DNA of 64,000 bases. Origin: Neolentinus lepideus HHB14362 ss-1. Its lineage: Eukaryota > Basidiomycota > Agaricomycetes > Gloeophyllales > Gloeophyllaceae. Positions within the stretch are counted from its first letter, which is position 1. Each line of letters begins with the position of its first letter. A program made the translations under genes and the position numbers. Where the stretch lies: NCBI GenBank assembly GCA_001632425.1, contig KV425596.1, forward strand, positions 23,064-87,063. Direction: 5' to 3'. Shown in pieces: positions 44,630-56,611 of the stretch. Under the pieces are notes generated by a model, which had not been told where the DNA came from, did no database searches, and was given only the letters and a program-made list of their open reading frames with translations.

Positions 44630-47600
44630 TCACATAATAATGCACCATCTCCCTTTCCTCTTCTTCTCTTCTTCGATTTTTTCTGCATCTTCCGCAGCGG
44701 AGACAGTGGGACGTGTAGTAAACTCTCCCTGCGCGCTATCCAATGACGCCCGACCTTCCTGAGGAGAAGTAGGCGCGGATGAGAACCATCCACCAGGGAA
44801 GAATCGAGACGACGTGGTCGACTCATGCCTGGCACGGCTCGTAGAATCTGTACCGGGTTCAAGGAAGGTCGATGATGTGCCATCAGCCACCTTGTCCTCG
44901 TCAATAGGGCCCAGAGTGGCGCCAAAAGCCCTGCAAATTATAAGTTCAGTTGCATCACACCAAAAATATCCACAAGATACTTACTTGTCTTCAGCGCTAG
45001 GGAATGGCTCTTCAGGAGCTTTCACAAGCACCGCACCAACACCAGTAGATTTCTGTAGGGAATCCAGAGCTTCGGTCGTGAATGTGTCGCCTGCCACATC
45101 AGTTTCTGAACTGGTAATGGAGGCTCCAGTAGCTACGGGACCGCTGTGTATTTCCGCTGACTTTTCCGCGACTGTGTCTGATGGTGGAACTTCTTCAGTA
45201 ATGATAGTCGGGATAGCACTCTGCTCCGCAGCAGGTTCGTCCTGTTGACTGGCCTCCGAAAGAACACGCTCAGGAAGCTGTTCCAATTGGGACAGCTCGC
45301 CTTCCTCTGCGGGGGTCAAGCCAGAGCCCTGTCTCGTGACACTATATGAAGGTGTCCAGGGTGACTTGGGCCTTTCAGGCGTGTCCGAGTCTTGAGCAAC
45401 GGGTAAAGTGTCGGCTGACTCGGCTTGTATAACTGGTTCATCCTGTAGGTGGAGACCACCTCAACATCAAGCATTTCATCAATTATCGAACTACTCACGA
45501 CAATAGGTTCAACTGAGGCACGCAAGTCAGGGCTTCTAGTGACAGAGTAGGAAGCCGTCCAAGGTGACTTTGGCCTCTCAGGAACCGAGCTATCCACGAC
45601 TGGCAGGACAACAGTCGGAGGCTGCGTCACAGGCTCCTAATCCAAGCGCGTCAGTTTCCGATAGTAAAGGTAAGGACAGCGAGACTGACGTCTGTGGGCA
45701 AGGTCTCTGCGGTGAGCTCAGGAGTTCTAGTCACAGAGTAGGACGGAGTCCAAAGAGATTTGGGCCCCTCTGACGCCGAAGTGTCGACTGCCAGAGGAGG
45801 AATCTGACCAACACTGTCTAACGCTATCCACGAAACCAATGAAGGGGAGCTCACTTCAGGCTGTACCATCGGTTCTTCTTCAGGGCTTTCTTCCTTGTCC
45901 TCGGAGACAAGATCCTCCTCGATCAAGGTTACATCGGCTACGGGTACAGCTTCGTTCTCGCTAGGAACTTTAGCATCTGCGGCGTTGTGAGATACATCAT
46001 CTCCTTGGACCTCGCTCGAAGGCGGAGGCTCTTCCCCGGCAGGCACGCCATCATCCATCTGAGCATCAAAGCTAGCGATGGCCTCAGGCACTTCAGACGA
46101 GGGTTCTTTCGTGACGGCTGTCGGAGGAAGTTGCTCAAGCTGCTCAATCTCTTGCTCCTGGGCTGCAATCTCCGACTCTTGCAAACCGGATCCTACTGTC
46201 GTCACAGAGTATGATGGTGTCCAGGGAGACTTCGGCCTTTCTTCTTGTACATCATCTGGAACAGGTGACAAGGCACGGGTATCTGCCTGAAATTCGAGAG
46301 GTTAATCTTATTTAAGGGAACGAGATCATAGAGCTTACCTCCTGACTTTCAGCACTAGGTTCATCAGTAGGTTCACCCTGCACTGCCAGCCTTTCCTCCT
46401 CAGCAGCAAGGTCGCCTTGAGGTTCAGTGATAGTAATTTGTGGTTCAGACTGAGCTTGGTCCTCCGTCACCTCAATTTCTGCAGGAGGCGGCAACTGAGA
46501 TAACTCTGCTAATTCTTCGTCATTATCGGCAACGCCCGTGCCCGCACCACCTTGGATAGTGACACTGTATGAAGGGGTCCAAGGAGACTTAGGGCGCTCC
46601 TCGTCAAGCTCCTGCGGAGTCATGGAACCAGTCTCAGGTACTACAGAAGCAACTGCCGTTGATTTCATGTCCTCTTCGGACGCAGCAGCATCAATCTGGA
46701 TAACTGGGGTCTCTGTCGATGCTGACTCTGCTGCTTCCGACTCGGAGGTAGCCGTCTCCGATTCCGTAGAAGGTTCAACTTCACCGACGGTTTCAACATC
46801 AGTAACAGATTCCACATTAGTAGGTTCAACTTTAGGTTCGAGATTAATGTTAACGGTAGACTCAGCCTCGACGGTAAGTTCACCGGCTGCAGGTTCTTCA
46901 GGTTCTACCGGGACGGCTTCGGGAGTAGACACTTCGTCGGCAATGGCTATTGCTGACTCCCCAATCGCAGTCTCGAATTCAGCAATAGCAACATCCACGG
47001 GAACCTCTGTTTCAGCCGCCGGAGCCTCCGCATCAGCGCCAGGAGTCTTATCATCCTCTGCAGGGCACTGAGCGTCGGCATCGGTGGATATGATTTCAAC
47101 TTCGTCAACAGGCTTTTCTTCTTCCGAGAAAGTAGTCTGAATAGTTGAACTCTCATCCATAAGGCGGACCACAACAGACTCTGCTACGACTGAAGCATGG
47201 CTCTCTTCCTCAGCAACAGGCTCGGCTTCCGGTTGATAAGTAGCCTCAGTCTCAAAGGTAGTCTCAGCTGAAGTCTCGTCGAGGACGGGGACGACGGGTT
47301 CTTCCTTCAAAGTAGAAGGAACTTCGACTTCTTCTAGGCTTGCCTGCTGAGCTTCGTCCACGGTCGCTGTCTCTGGCTCAGGAGCTGCTTCCTGTACTAT
47401 AGTTTCTTCGGTTGCCGCTTCTGCGGGCTCAGGCGCAGCTTCCTCTGCCACGGATTCCTCCTCAGTTGCACGTTCCATAGCCACTGCTTCCTCGACAATA
47501 GGCTCTATCGTCCCCTGTTCTTCCGACACGGGCTCCTCCGCTGCCGCATCTTCGATTGTGGGCTCCTCAGGTGCAGGTGCTTCCACCACTGATTCTTCGG

Positions 47601-50010
47601 CTGCCGGTTCCTCCGTCACCGGCTGTTCCTGTGCTGGCTCCTCAACGACAGTTTCCTCCGCTATCGTCACTTCAGTCTGTGGTTCTCCAACGGCTGGAGC
47701 ATCTACTACTACTTCCTCGGCTGCAGATCCCTCCGTAGCAGTTTCTTCTGCGACTGGTTCGGACGGTGCGGTCTCCTCAGTCGTAGATGGAACCTCCTCA
47801 GTTGCATGCTCCTCGGTTGCTAGTTCTCCAGAAATTGCTTCCTCCGCTGCAGGTTCCTCATGAGCAGACTCAGCTGCCACTTCCTCCACGAGGACTTCCT
47901 CGGTCTGCACAGGCACGCCTTCCTCAGTAACGAGAACTGCCTCAGGTATCTCTTCAGCAACCAGTGGCTCGGTTACCTCGACTGGCTTCGATGCGGGTGC
48001 AGCCTCCTCATTGGCAGCAGACTCTTCCGGCGCTTCCACAGGTGCAGACTCGGGAACAGCCTCTTCATTTGCAGGCTCGTCGGGTACAGGAAGGCCCTCT
48101 TTGGTTACAGCGGCGGGCTCGAGTGCGAGCTCCACTGGCGCTGGCACATCTTCCTCTTGAACATCTACTTCCTCGAGTACGGACTCAGGCGCCTCCTCAG
48201 CTGGCTCAGGAGCAGCCTCTTCGGTTACAGGCAGCTCAACAACGGTCTCCTCAAGGACAGACGCCTCCTCGACTGCTGCTGCTTCGGCTTCATCACTTGC
48301 AGGCGGTTCGACAACGGCCTCCTCAGGAACTGGCACTCCCTCCTCGGTGACAGGTGCAGGCTCGGGCGCCTCCTCAATTGGCACATAGGTAGCTTCTTCA
48401 ACCGGCTCAGGTGCAACTTCCTGCCTAGCAGTGTTTTCAGCAAGAGGCTCTTCAGGTAGAGCAACGCCCTCTTCAGAGACAGGAGCGGGCTCAAGTACCT
48501 CCTCAGCTGGCGCGGATACAGCTTCTTCAGCAGGCTCAGACACATCTTCTTCAACAGCCTCCAACTCAGCTTCCTCGATTGGGACAAGCACAGCTTCCTC
48601 GCTGGCAGGTTCCTTGGAACTAGCCTCCTCCGCCAAAGGTGCGGACTCGGGTATAGCTGTCTGAATAGCTGAGCTCTCGTCCATCAGAGGGATCACATCC
48701 GACTCCGCGACTAGAGCGAGGCCTTCCTCAGCAATAGGCTCAGCTTCCGTCTCAGGAGCTGGAGCAGCCTCAATCTCAATCACAGTTTCAGTCGAAGTCT
48801 CGTCCGGAATCGGGACGACAGACTCCTCGTCCAAAGGAAGAACATCTTCGACTTTTTCTTTAGAAGCAGCCTCCTCGACCGGCTCAGGAGTAGCTTCCTC
48901 TCTTTCTGACTCCTCGGGGACTGGGACGCCCGCCTCGGTAACAGGGTCAGGTTCCGGGGCCTCTTCGATAGGCGCATCTTCGGCCGGTTCCGGTTCAGTA
49001 GCAGCTGCTGTTTCTAGGGCTGCATCCTCCTTGGTGCCTTCCTCTTCGGCGAGGGAATAAACAGCCTCTTCTACAATCGGCGCCTGCTCATCAGCAGTGG
49101 AAGGCTCTTCGAATGCTTCGTCCACTGCAGGAGCCGCCTCTTCTGCAGCTGGCGTCTCTTCAACAGGGGAGGTCTCTTCTGCAACTGGTACCTTCTCCGA
49201 AGCAGTCGCCTCCTCTTCGAGAGAAGTAGGGGCACCCTCTTCCGTGACTGGAGTAGCTTCTGGTGCCTCCGTCAGCACAGGCTCGGTGGTTTCTTCCACT
49301 GCTGGCACGTCGGCAGACGCAACCTCAACTGGGGCTTCCGTCACGTCCTCGGACGGGACTGTGGCGTTCTCGGGGTCTGCAGGCACTTCCTCGTCACCTT
49401 GAGGCTGCTCAGATTCAGCCAGCACCTCTGCGCTATGCTCAACGACGGCGTCTTCGGCATACGCGTCAATGTGAGTTGATTCCTGTAGAATCACAGTAGT
49501 TAGCAGATAGACATGTAAACGAAGCAATAATCAGACATACCGTAGTAGTCTCCTCCGGCACGGGAGTCTCATCGACAGCACCATGATGCGCGTCGCCATT
49601 CACACTTTCAAGTACAGCAGATGCCTCGTCCATTTCAGCTGGAATCTCCCCCACCGCATCACCATTAACAGGTTTCGTGAAGTTGATCTGCTCGAGCTCA
49701 TTTGTCTCGTCCGTCTTCCAACGCGGCCAGATCAGACACCAAGAAATAGATAATACACAAAACCACTCACCGAGGCGCTCAGCGGAGCGCCATGACCGTT
49801 CAATCCATTGACGTGCTCTCCACCATTAATCTCCTCAACACGCGACTCATCCGCGTGCTTTGCCGACACATCGACCAACAACACGTCACTCTTCACCGCT
49901 TCCTTCTCTGCAGCAAACACGCCGTTCGCGTGCTTGCCATCGACTTCTGCCCCATCAATAAGCTCTCCTTCGAGTATCGCAGTCGCATTGGCTCCTTCCG
50001 CCACGGACAT
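44630..50010 (-). CDS. very large acidic low-complexity protein with CaaX box
   Basis: The ATG at 50008-50010 gives MSVAEGANATAILEGELIDG. About eight exons run to a stop at 44630-44632, roughly 1,650 residues. The central exon of about 3.1 kb is almost only Glu, Ala, Pro, Val, Ser and Thr in degenerate EEAxPEPxEEA-type repeats and is surely disordered. Near the C-terminus the motif PKSPWTPSYSVT occurs five times with small changes (near 46600, 46240, 45770, 45580 and 45370). It is often preceded by ER and followed by LxQLP. The last residues, KKRKGRWCIIM, form a CaaX box after a basic patch, so farnesylation and membrane attachment are likely. No catalytic domain is seen. I know no named family; a scaffold tied to membrane is a guess. 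Confidence 0.85.
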
Positions 50011-50543
50011 ATCACAAGACCCAAATAATTAAAGACACGCCTAATCTGTGAAATGATGTAAGAATGTGAGAATCCCCGAATACTGGGCACGCTGAACCGA
50101 AGAAACGTACAAAGATAGAATAGGATTGTCCACAGCAATGAGCAGGCTGAACTCGACGACAACAGCAGCAGTAACGAACGCTCGAGTGGAACGCTCGTGG
50201 AAAGCCGCTATCAATTCTGTTCCTTTTCGCCACTGAGCCCGAACGGACGCGCCATCTCACGTGACCACAGGGCACAAGCAACAAACCGAAGGCCTGACTC
50301 TCGACAGTATAATTGACAAATCCCAACATCCCTACGTTACAGTATAGACAGACTGGATTAACTCTGTCTACGCTACATGGGACCAGGGTACAAGAAAAAA
50401 AGAAAGAGTACTAAAACGAACATAGGCGGTCACCAGGAACAGTCCATCAGAAAAGACAGGATTAAAGAGTGGCAGTCGATCGTCCGACATCGTGAAGTCA
50501 TACGAACAGGGTGACTAGTCGTTACGTTCTCTCAGAGCGCCGC
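50011..50543. other. intergenic, upstream of the CaaX gene
   Basis: It contains the promoter and leader of the CaaX gene and the 3' end of the Kre9-like gene. An intron in the leader is possible. No separate gene is visible. Confidence 0.5.
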
Positions 50544-51441
50544 TCAGAAAAGAGCAGCACCGACAAGACCCATAACACCCGCAACACCGAAGGCGCCAAC
50601 GGAGGATCCCCGGGAAGCACCGCTGCTATGGGTCGCAGAGGCAGCCGAGGACGTCCCGGAGGTGGTACCAGAACTGTGCGAAGCCGAAGAGCTCGAGCTC
50701 GGGGACGTGGCAGAAGGCGACGAGCCGCTGGCAGCGCTTGTGGAGCTACTATACCGTCAAGAACGCTGATTAAATCACTCGCTGGAGTTCACTCACCTGC
50801 CACTGCTAGCAGCGGTAGAAGACCCGCTAGCAGCCACGCTGGAGCTGCCGTTCAAGCAGCTACGAAAAAAAGTCAGCCTAAGAAAAGATCTGCTATTTTG
50901 GGATGTACCTGGTACTGCCGGATTGGACAGTGACGATGTCCGAGAAAGCTTGGGTACCCGTACTGTCCTTGAGGACGACAGTGCTATTACCGTGGCATGA
51001 GAGAGCAGTACACGATAGGACAGCGAAGCAACTTACAACTGGGTGTTGGCCTGCAGATTCACTGCGGACCAAGTGTAGCTGGTGCCCTGCTGCGTGGGGA
51101 ATTGCTCAATCTAAACTCGTGTCAGCAGCACTTTCCCAAAAAGATAAGTGGTTGGGACTAACGGCGGCGGCGGAGGGTTGACCGCCAGGTACGAGGGACA
51201 AAAAGTACGGAGCAGTGCCGTCGGTCCAGGTGAACTGGATGGGTTCTACAGACGCATCGTCATTTCACTACGCTCAAACATCGCGCAAGCGCGCTTACCG
51301 CACTCAACAACGCCGGTACTGCATGACAGTCAGATAGATTTGTGACAGACACGTCTGAATCACTCACGGTGTGTTGACAGTCAGTCCCAAGACAGCGGGG
51401 ACGAGCGCAACAAGAGCAGCAGCGGTAGCGAAGAACTTCAT
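50544..51441 (-). CDS. Kre9/KNH-like Ser/Thr-rich GPI-anchored cell-surface protein
   Basis: The ATG at 51439-51441 starts a clear signal peptide (MKFFATAAALVALVPAVLG). Spliced exons continue LTVNTPTGVVECEPIQFTWT, DGTAPYFLSLVPGGQPSAAA, IEQFPTQQGTSYTWSAVNLQ and VVLKDSTGTQAFSDIVTVQS. This is the Ig-like Kre9/Knh1 N-terminal domain, an extracellular domain very common in basidiomycetes. A Ser-rich stalk follows, and the end VGAFGVAGVMGLVGAALF is a typical GPI-attachment tail. There are six or seven exons, including one of 20 bp. Length is about 195 residues. Function is probably at the wall or surface; the specific role is unknown. Confidence 0.9.
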
Positions 51442-52394
51442 GATGATCAGAGAGCGGACTGGTTGTCTTAGAGTCGATATAGAGTTGCTTTTGACCTTCA
51501 GAGAAAGTGAATGAGCTCAAAGGGAGCGTCAAGAGACAATACGGCGGTCGTTGTGAAGGAAAGAGATGGCGCGAAGACAGTCCGCGCAAAGTATTCCGCG
51601 GGGTTTAAATCGGAGTCTGCTTGTGGGGACTGTGTCTGCTTCGATACAACGTCATCGGCGAGGTCCCGGTATATGGCCGCGGCAACAAGCAGCATGGGAT
51701 CGTTGGAACTCATACCCAGACGACAGTACTATAGTGGCATATGCGATGCGAGAAATCCATCCTTACACTGTGTGAATATTTCCCTGGGACAACAACAAAT
51801 TTGGGACCTAGCGAGGGAGTTGTGGTAACAGTACTTGGTTCCAGCCGTCCCTCGGGCTGAGTCCATTCAGCTCAACGGAAATTCGTAACCGTTGGATGAG
51901 GGTGATTAACAAAAGGCTCAATTTGGATTGTCAAATGACAAATCGTAACAAGTTCCACTCTCAAGCTCTCTCACCCAAGATGGTCAAGGCCAGGTGTTCT
52001 AAAGAATAAAGACGCCCTCTTCGGTGTGACAGGCGGGGTTTGGGTGGGCATTGGACCGACACTAGTCATGCAAGGGGTATGTTAAGGTAAGTGAGCTCAT
52101 GGGAGCAGCATGACATGGTTACTCGGTCGGTATATGGTCTCATCTGTTGATTTCGAGTCCCACCCTTCGTGCGTAAAAGCCTTTCCTCGCGGTGATACAT
52201 TACCCGGGGCACTACTCCAGCGTGTCGGCCACACTGACTACGTCGGATGTCAACGGCCGGTGGTACGCTCTACCGTACCACCAACGCTCCACCAAACAAA
52301 AAAAAACGGAAAACAAGTAGCATTTTATAGTACTACCAAGCTACAACAACATGATGGTCCCTATGTACTTCAGTATACACTTGTCCAAGTCGCG
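51442..52394. other. intergenic
   Basis: Nearly 1 kb upstream of the Kre9-like gene with no supported gene. It likely carries its promoter (GC/AT mixed, tttaaat at 51604-51610) and the 3' flank of the methyltransferase gene. Confidence 0.5.
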
Positions 52395-55300
52395 TCACAA
52401 ACCTATCCAACTGCTGCGCCCGCCTGGATTATGCAGACTTGTCTGGCCAATCTTGACGAGTCCGATATCCGTCTTCGCCCAGTCTTCGCTTGACCGCGGG
52501 GGTGTTTCCATGCTCCTGTCAGCGGGAAACGGCAAATCAATAGCGTCGACGACGGGGCTCGGCGGTGCGACAGGCGTTGCAGCGGGAGCCAGCCACGATC
52601 CGTGCCTGTTCACCACCGGGCCCTCCCTTACTTTCTCTTTCTCCTGCGGCAGAGGAGCATTCCACACGGGCAGGAACGACTCCGCATACCACTCGTACCA
52701 GACGCGCTGCCTGCTCGTCAACCGCCAGATCGTCACCTGCAGCTCTGAGTTGCTCGGCAGATACAGGGGTTCCTTTGATGATCAAGAGTCAATGATGGCC
52801 AGGTATTAAAAGTGGAGTATGCGTACCTTGAAAGGAAAGAATATTGGGAACCAGCTCAACATATCTTTTGATATCTGATCTTTCCTGTCGGGGTGGATAC
52901 TGAGGCCGACGTTTCCGTACAGGATCGCCTCGAAATATCCCGCCAGCCCGTGAAGAACACCCGCATGCGGTATATGGAATGTCAACTTCGCCGAACGGGT
53001 ATTGTGACTATTTGTGAGCGGGAGGCCTTTTTTATCCAGAATTTTTTAGCTCTGGTGAATGACGTACAGAATGAATAGTCACCTCGAGAATCGAGAGCGG
53101 CGTCTCTACGAGGATGCTCAAATTCCCAGCATTCCTGAACCTGAGGTCCACAACGCCCGGCAAGTCCTCCGCCGCTACCGCTAAGGACATTCACAGCCTG
53201 GAACATTACTACATACGGCGTCTCTGAGGTTTTCACGTCTCTTCCAGCCTGTGTCTCTTGATACAATTTGGAAGAAGACAACGGCGCGATATGCGCCGTG
53301 TAGGAAGACGGTATTGAGATTCCACTCGCTGACAATGCGTGATTAGACTCTCGCAACACAGGAGCAATCGACACTGCGTACGTTGTAAAAACCTCATGGC
53401 TCCATCGAGACATTCGGGACTCAACTCGTTATCTCCGAACGAGCCCAATAGTTCGCTCACGAGAATATCAACCTTCTCTGGCAACTCTATTACACGCATG
53501 TCTCCAAATCTCAGATCGACTCTGGATCCCCACTCTCGCTCTAGGCGGTCTTGCAGGCTAATGAACGTTCAAGGAATCTTCCCAAGTGCAACAGTTTTCA
53601 TACACTCACGTCACGTATGCATTCGGGTTCTTTTCCAGAGCGTAGACAAATGCCTTTCGGCGGGAGCGCTCAATGGCTTTCAGAGACCGAGCAACCAGTG
53701 GACCTCTTCCGGCACCTGCAACACAGATAACTCTGTCGACATTGAGATCATTCCCATCCTAAATGCCGGGTACCTCACATCCTGTCGCTTTCCGGCCAGT
53801 CCGTTAAGGCTTGATATATAGCCTGTGTTATTCAACTTCAGCAACGAGATGTCTCTTCAATGATAGTCTTAGCTTGCCTCCTCGTAGTTGCGATATTTGA
53901 CGGGATCCTGTTCAAAAGTATGGTACGTCGCACTTGGAAGGTTATCCATCAAGGGCTGTCGAAATGCCTTAGAGTATCTAAATTGTCAACGCCCGAAAAA
54001 TGCGCACCTGTAAAGGCGCTTGCAGATAATCCGTATACCCTTGCGCAAAGTTCTCTACGGTTCCAGGCCTTAGCATCGCTTGTATCGCTGGACTAGTGTT
54101 CTCCAAGTGTCGTACGTATTGCAAGTACGCTGTTTCGCCTCCGCGACTGTGCAAACCCGTGTTTGCTCCTCCAAGGATTACTGTGGGATGATACTGCGAC
54201 TGCTCAGGTATACCTGGCATTTCAGATAATGTAATATGCATACTTTTGCAATGTCACGAATGAATGTTTGGGTGCCTTTAGGCAGCACCGGGTATCCTCG
54301 AGCATTTGCAATAAATGTCGACGCAGGGAGAAATATAGAATGCATGGGCTCGGCTGCCCATCGCTTCAGAACCCCGGCGGACGACGGCAAAGGAGGCGTT
54401 AAATCCAAGGCTAGGATGAAAAACATCAACATTTATGCCTGGACTCAGGAAGTGTACGTACTAAGACTGAGCCGTTGATCATAGTGGCATACTGAGCGTA
54501 TAACATCCCACATTTCCCAAGTCGCGTTTAATTCTCCTTCCGAGATTTTTGTGTTGTTAGTACTTTTATCGGACGCTGCTAGTTCAACCTCATCTGTTGT
54601 GATCCGTATATGGGACGATTGAGGCGTGGATGAGTCTGAGGTGGCAAATGGGTCTGGATTTGACTCCCAGGAAGATATCACCGGCGGCTTGAAGATCGAA
54701 GGATCGTATATCGGTAGTCGAACGGACAGTTGCATATATGGTATACTGTTCAGGGACGCGTTCACTGCACGGGCATAGGACGCGACGTGAGCGCGATTTC
54801 GCGGAGGAGGGAGTACGACAGTCTGGATGTTCAGATATGACGCATATGCAAGTTCTTGCTGCAAGGCCTGTGCAAGTCGTTAAGTGATACTGACGCCTTC
54901 ATGGTGAGCAGCTAAACAGTGCGGTACAAGTGAACGGAGGAGCAAGGAGTTTACTAACGATTTCAGAGTCATGCCGGATCCAGTCATCGTTTGCATCTAA
55001 CTCGAGCCAGTCGGACACCAAGCCTACTACACTGTCAACCTCCTCTAGCAGAGAGCTGCACGGTTATTTCAGACACTCATCCACAGGGACGCGAACTTAC
55101 CCAAGCGAGTAACAGTCACTTCGTCTCGAAGAAAGCTTGGGCTCGATCTCCAAGCCTCAGCACGCAGCTCAGCGGCCACATTTTTCTCTCTATCGGTATC
55201 CGATGGAGACAGTATGCACATACTCCGCCATCGTGCCTTCCAAGCTTCCGTTGTCAGCGGGATGTAGGTCAAGCCGTATCCCTTTGTCTCCGCGTCGGCG

Positions 55301-55404
55301 ACGATCTTGAGCACTGGGGTTTCATACGCCTTGTCAAGCCTTCCTTGGACGTTATGAAATTCCTCGAGTGTTGCAAATTTAGCTAAGACGATGGAGGATG
55401 ACAT
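52395..55404 (-). CDS. skb1: type II protein arginine methyltransferase PRMT5/Skb1
   Basis: It makes symmetric dimethylarginine on histones, Sm proteins and others; in fission yeast Skb1 also acts with the Pak kinase in cell-size control. The N-terminal barrel includes [20 protein letters not shown] and [20 protein letters not shown]. The catalytic part has [10 protein letters not shown], motif I as [29 protein letters not shown], and the double-E loop [20 protein letters not shown]. The C-terminal beta-barrel contains [38 protein letters not shown] and [10 protein letters not shown]. The stop is at 52395-52397. The start is uncertain: I take the ATG at 55402-55404 ([18 protein letters not shown]), but the true first exon may lie a little upstream. 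Confidence 0.94.
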
Positions 55405-55624
55405 ACCGGAAGAGACGAAGAGGCCAACAAGCGCCAGGCAGCGCGTCAACTAAAGCATGATCGCAAATTGATCGTGATGGGATCCGGATATTCGCTTGCC
55501 GGTAACTGGGCCGTCAGAACACTGTCGGAGGACAGCAAGGCATTCATGATCATGTTCCAAACTTGTATGTATTACAGCGGAGCAATTCGACGGCGTATTA
55601 CAACTACGGAAACAGAGACAGCGG

Positions 55625-56611
55625 TCAACTCGTATCATCCGTCGTGCGCGGTCGTTTGATCCCGTTCAGAGGCTCGTCGGCGACACCCCTCTGTTCGTCT
55701 CCCAGTTCAGCATTCTGGCCCAGTCCATAGCCTGTCGCCATCCCCTCGAGGACAGTCTGACCAACTACTCTTCTGAGCTCTTCCTCGGGGTCGCGACCCT
55801 CGGCCTCGGCGCGCTGCATAATTTCGTGCGCAGACACCAGCAGCGAGGACGTCAGATTCTCCGACGCCAAGTTCTGGGCGTGCTGGGACGGCTGTTGCGA
55901 GGACGATGCACTCGCATCAGGACATTCCGTGGTCGTGGTCAACGATTGCAGGTACGCTGAAACTTCGGGGAAGTCTTCCGCGAGGTAGTCTATTGGCTTC
56001 AATCGAGAGGTTAAGCTTTGAGGAAAAATGGCGGAGACAGATGCATACTGATACACCTTCACTATTCGTCCTCACTACTATGGCACCGTGTTCAACGAGG
56101 AAACGTGCAGTCTCCATGTTCTCGACTGTGTACAGAGGGGTATCACCATCGTCGTCGACAACATTCACATCACCGCCTTGAGCAGATTGATGAGTGTGGA
56201 ACCTGTGAGACCGCAGTATGAATCGATTCCCGTCACACCTCGTGATAATAGATATGTGAGTATATCAATGTTCCCGTATGACGCAGCCGCATGCCTGCAA
56301 CACATGACAAACTCTATGAGCGAAGAGAAGGGTAGCAATGATGAGAAACTTACATGGGCGTGTATGAATTGGGGTCCGCGACATTAGGCGACAGAGCTGC
56401 AGCATACTGTCATAACTGATATTGCCCAGTTTTAAAGTTCAAACACAGCACGGACGTACATTCGCCCTCGATTAGTTCCTACACCAACTCGTTAACACAC
56501 CCGAAGTTCCAATCGGACAGAAAAGCTTCTCACTCGCACTCTTTCCAGATCTCCATCTCCAGCGGCCACCCAAATATTTTTGACGGATCGAACACGAGTA
56601 GGAACAGGCAT
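55625..56611 (-). CDS. ankyrin-repeat protein
   Basis: The ATG at 56609-56611 starts MPVPTRVRSVKNIWVAAGDG. Spliced pieces give DLERVRELIEGESLSPNVAD, PNSYTPMHAAASYGNIDILT, YLLSRGGDVNVVDDDGDTPL, YTVENMETARFLVEHGAIVV and RTNSEGVSPIDYLAEDFPEV, about three ankyrin repeats. A polar tail follows, ending PRTTDDTS. Length is about 250 residues with five introns. The composition resembles small ankyrin proteins such as fission yeast uncharacterised ankyrin proteins or Yar1, but no specific role can be assigned. It lies about 220 bp upstream of the PRMT5 start in the same direction. Confidence 0.85.

Noticed and set aside
46538..49402. Ser/Ala-rich and Leu/Arg-rich frames opposite the CaaX gene
   Set aside because: They are shadows of the Glu/Ala/Pro codon repeats. 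The sense strand has a start, introns and a meaningful C-terminus.
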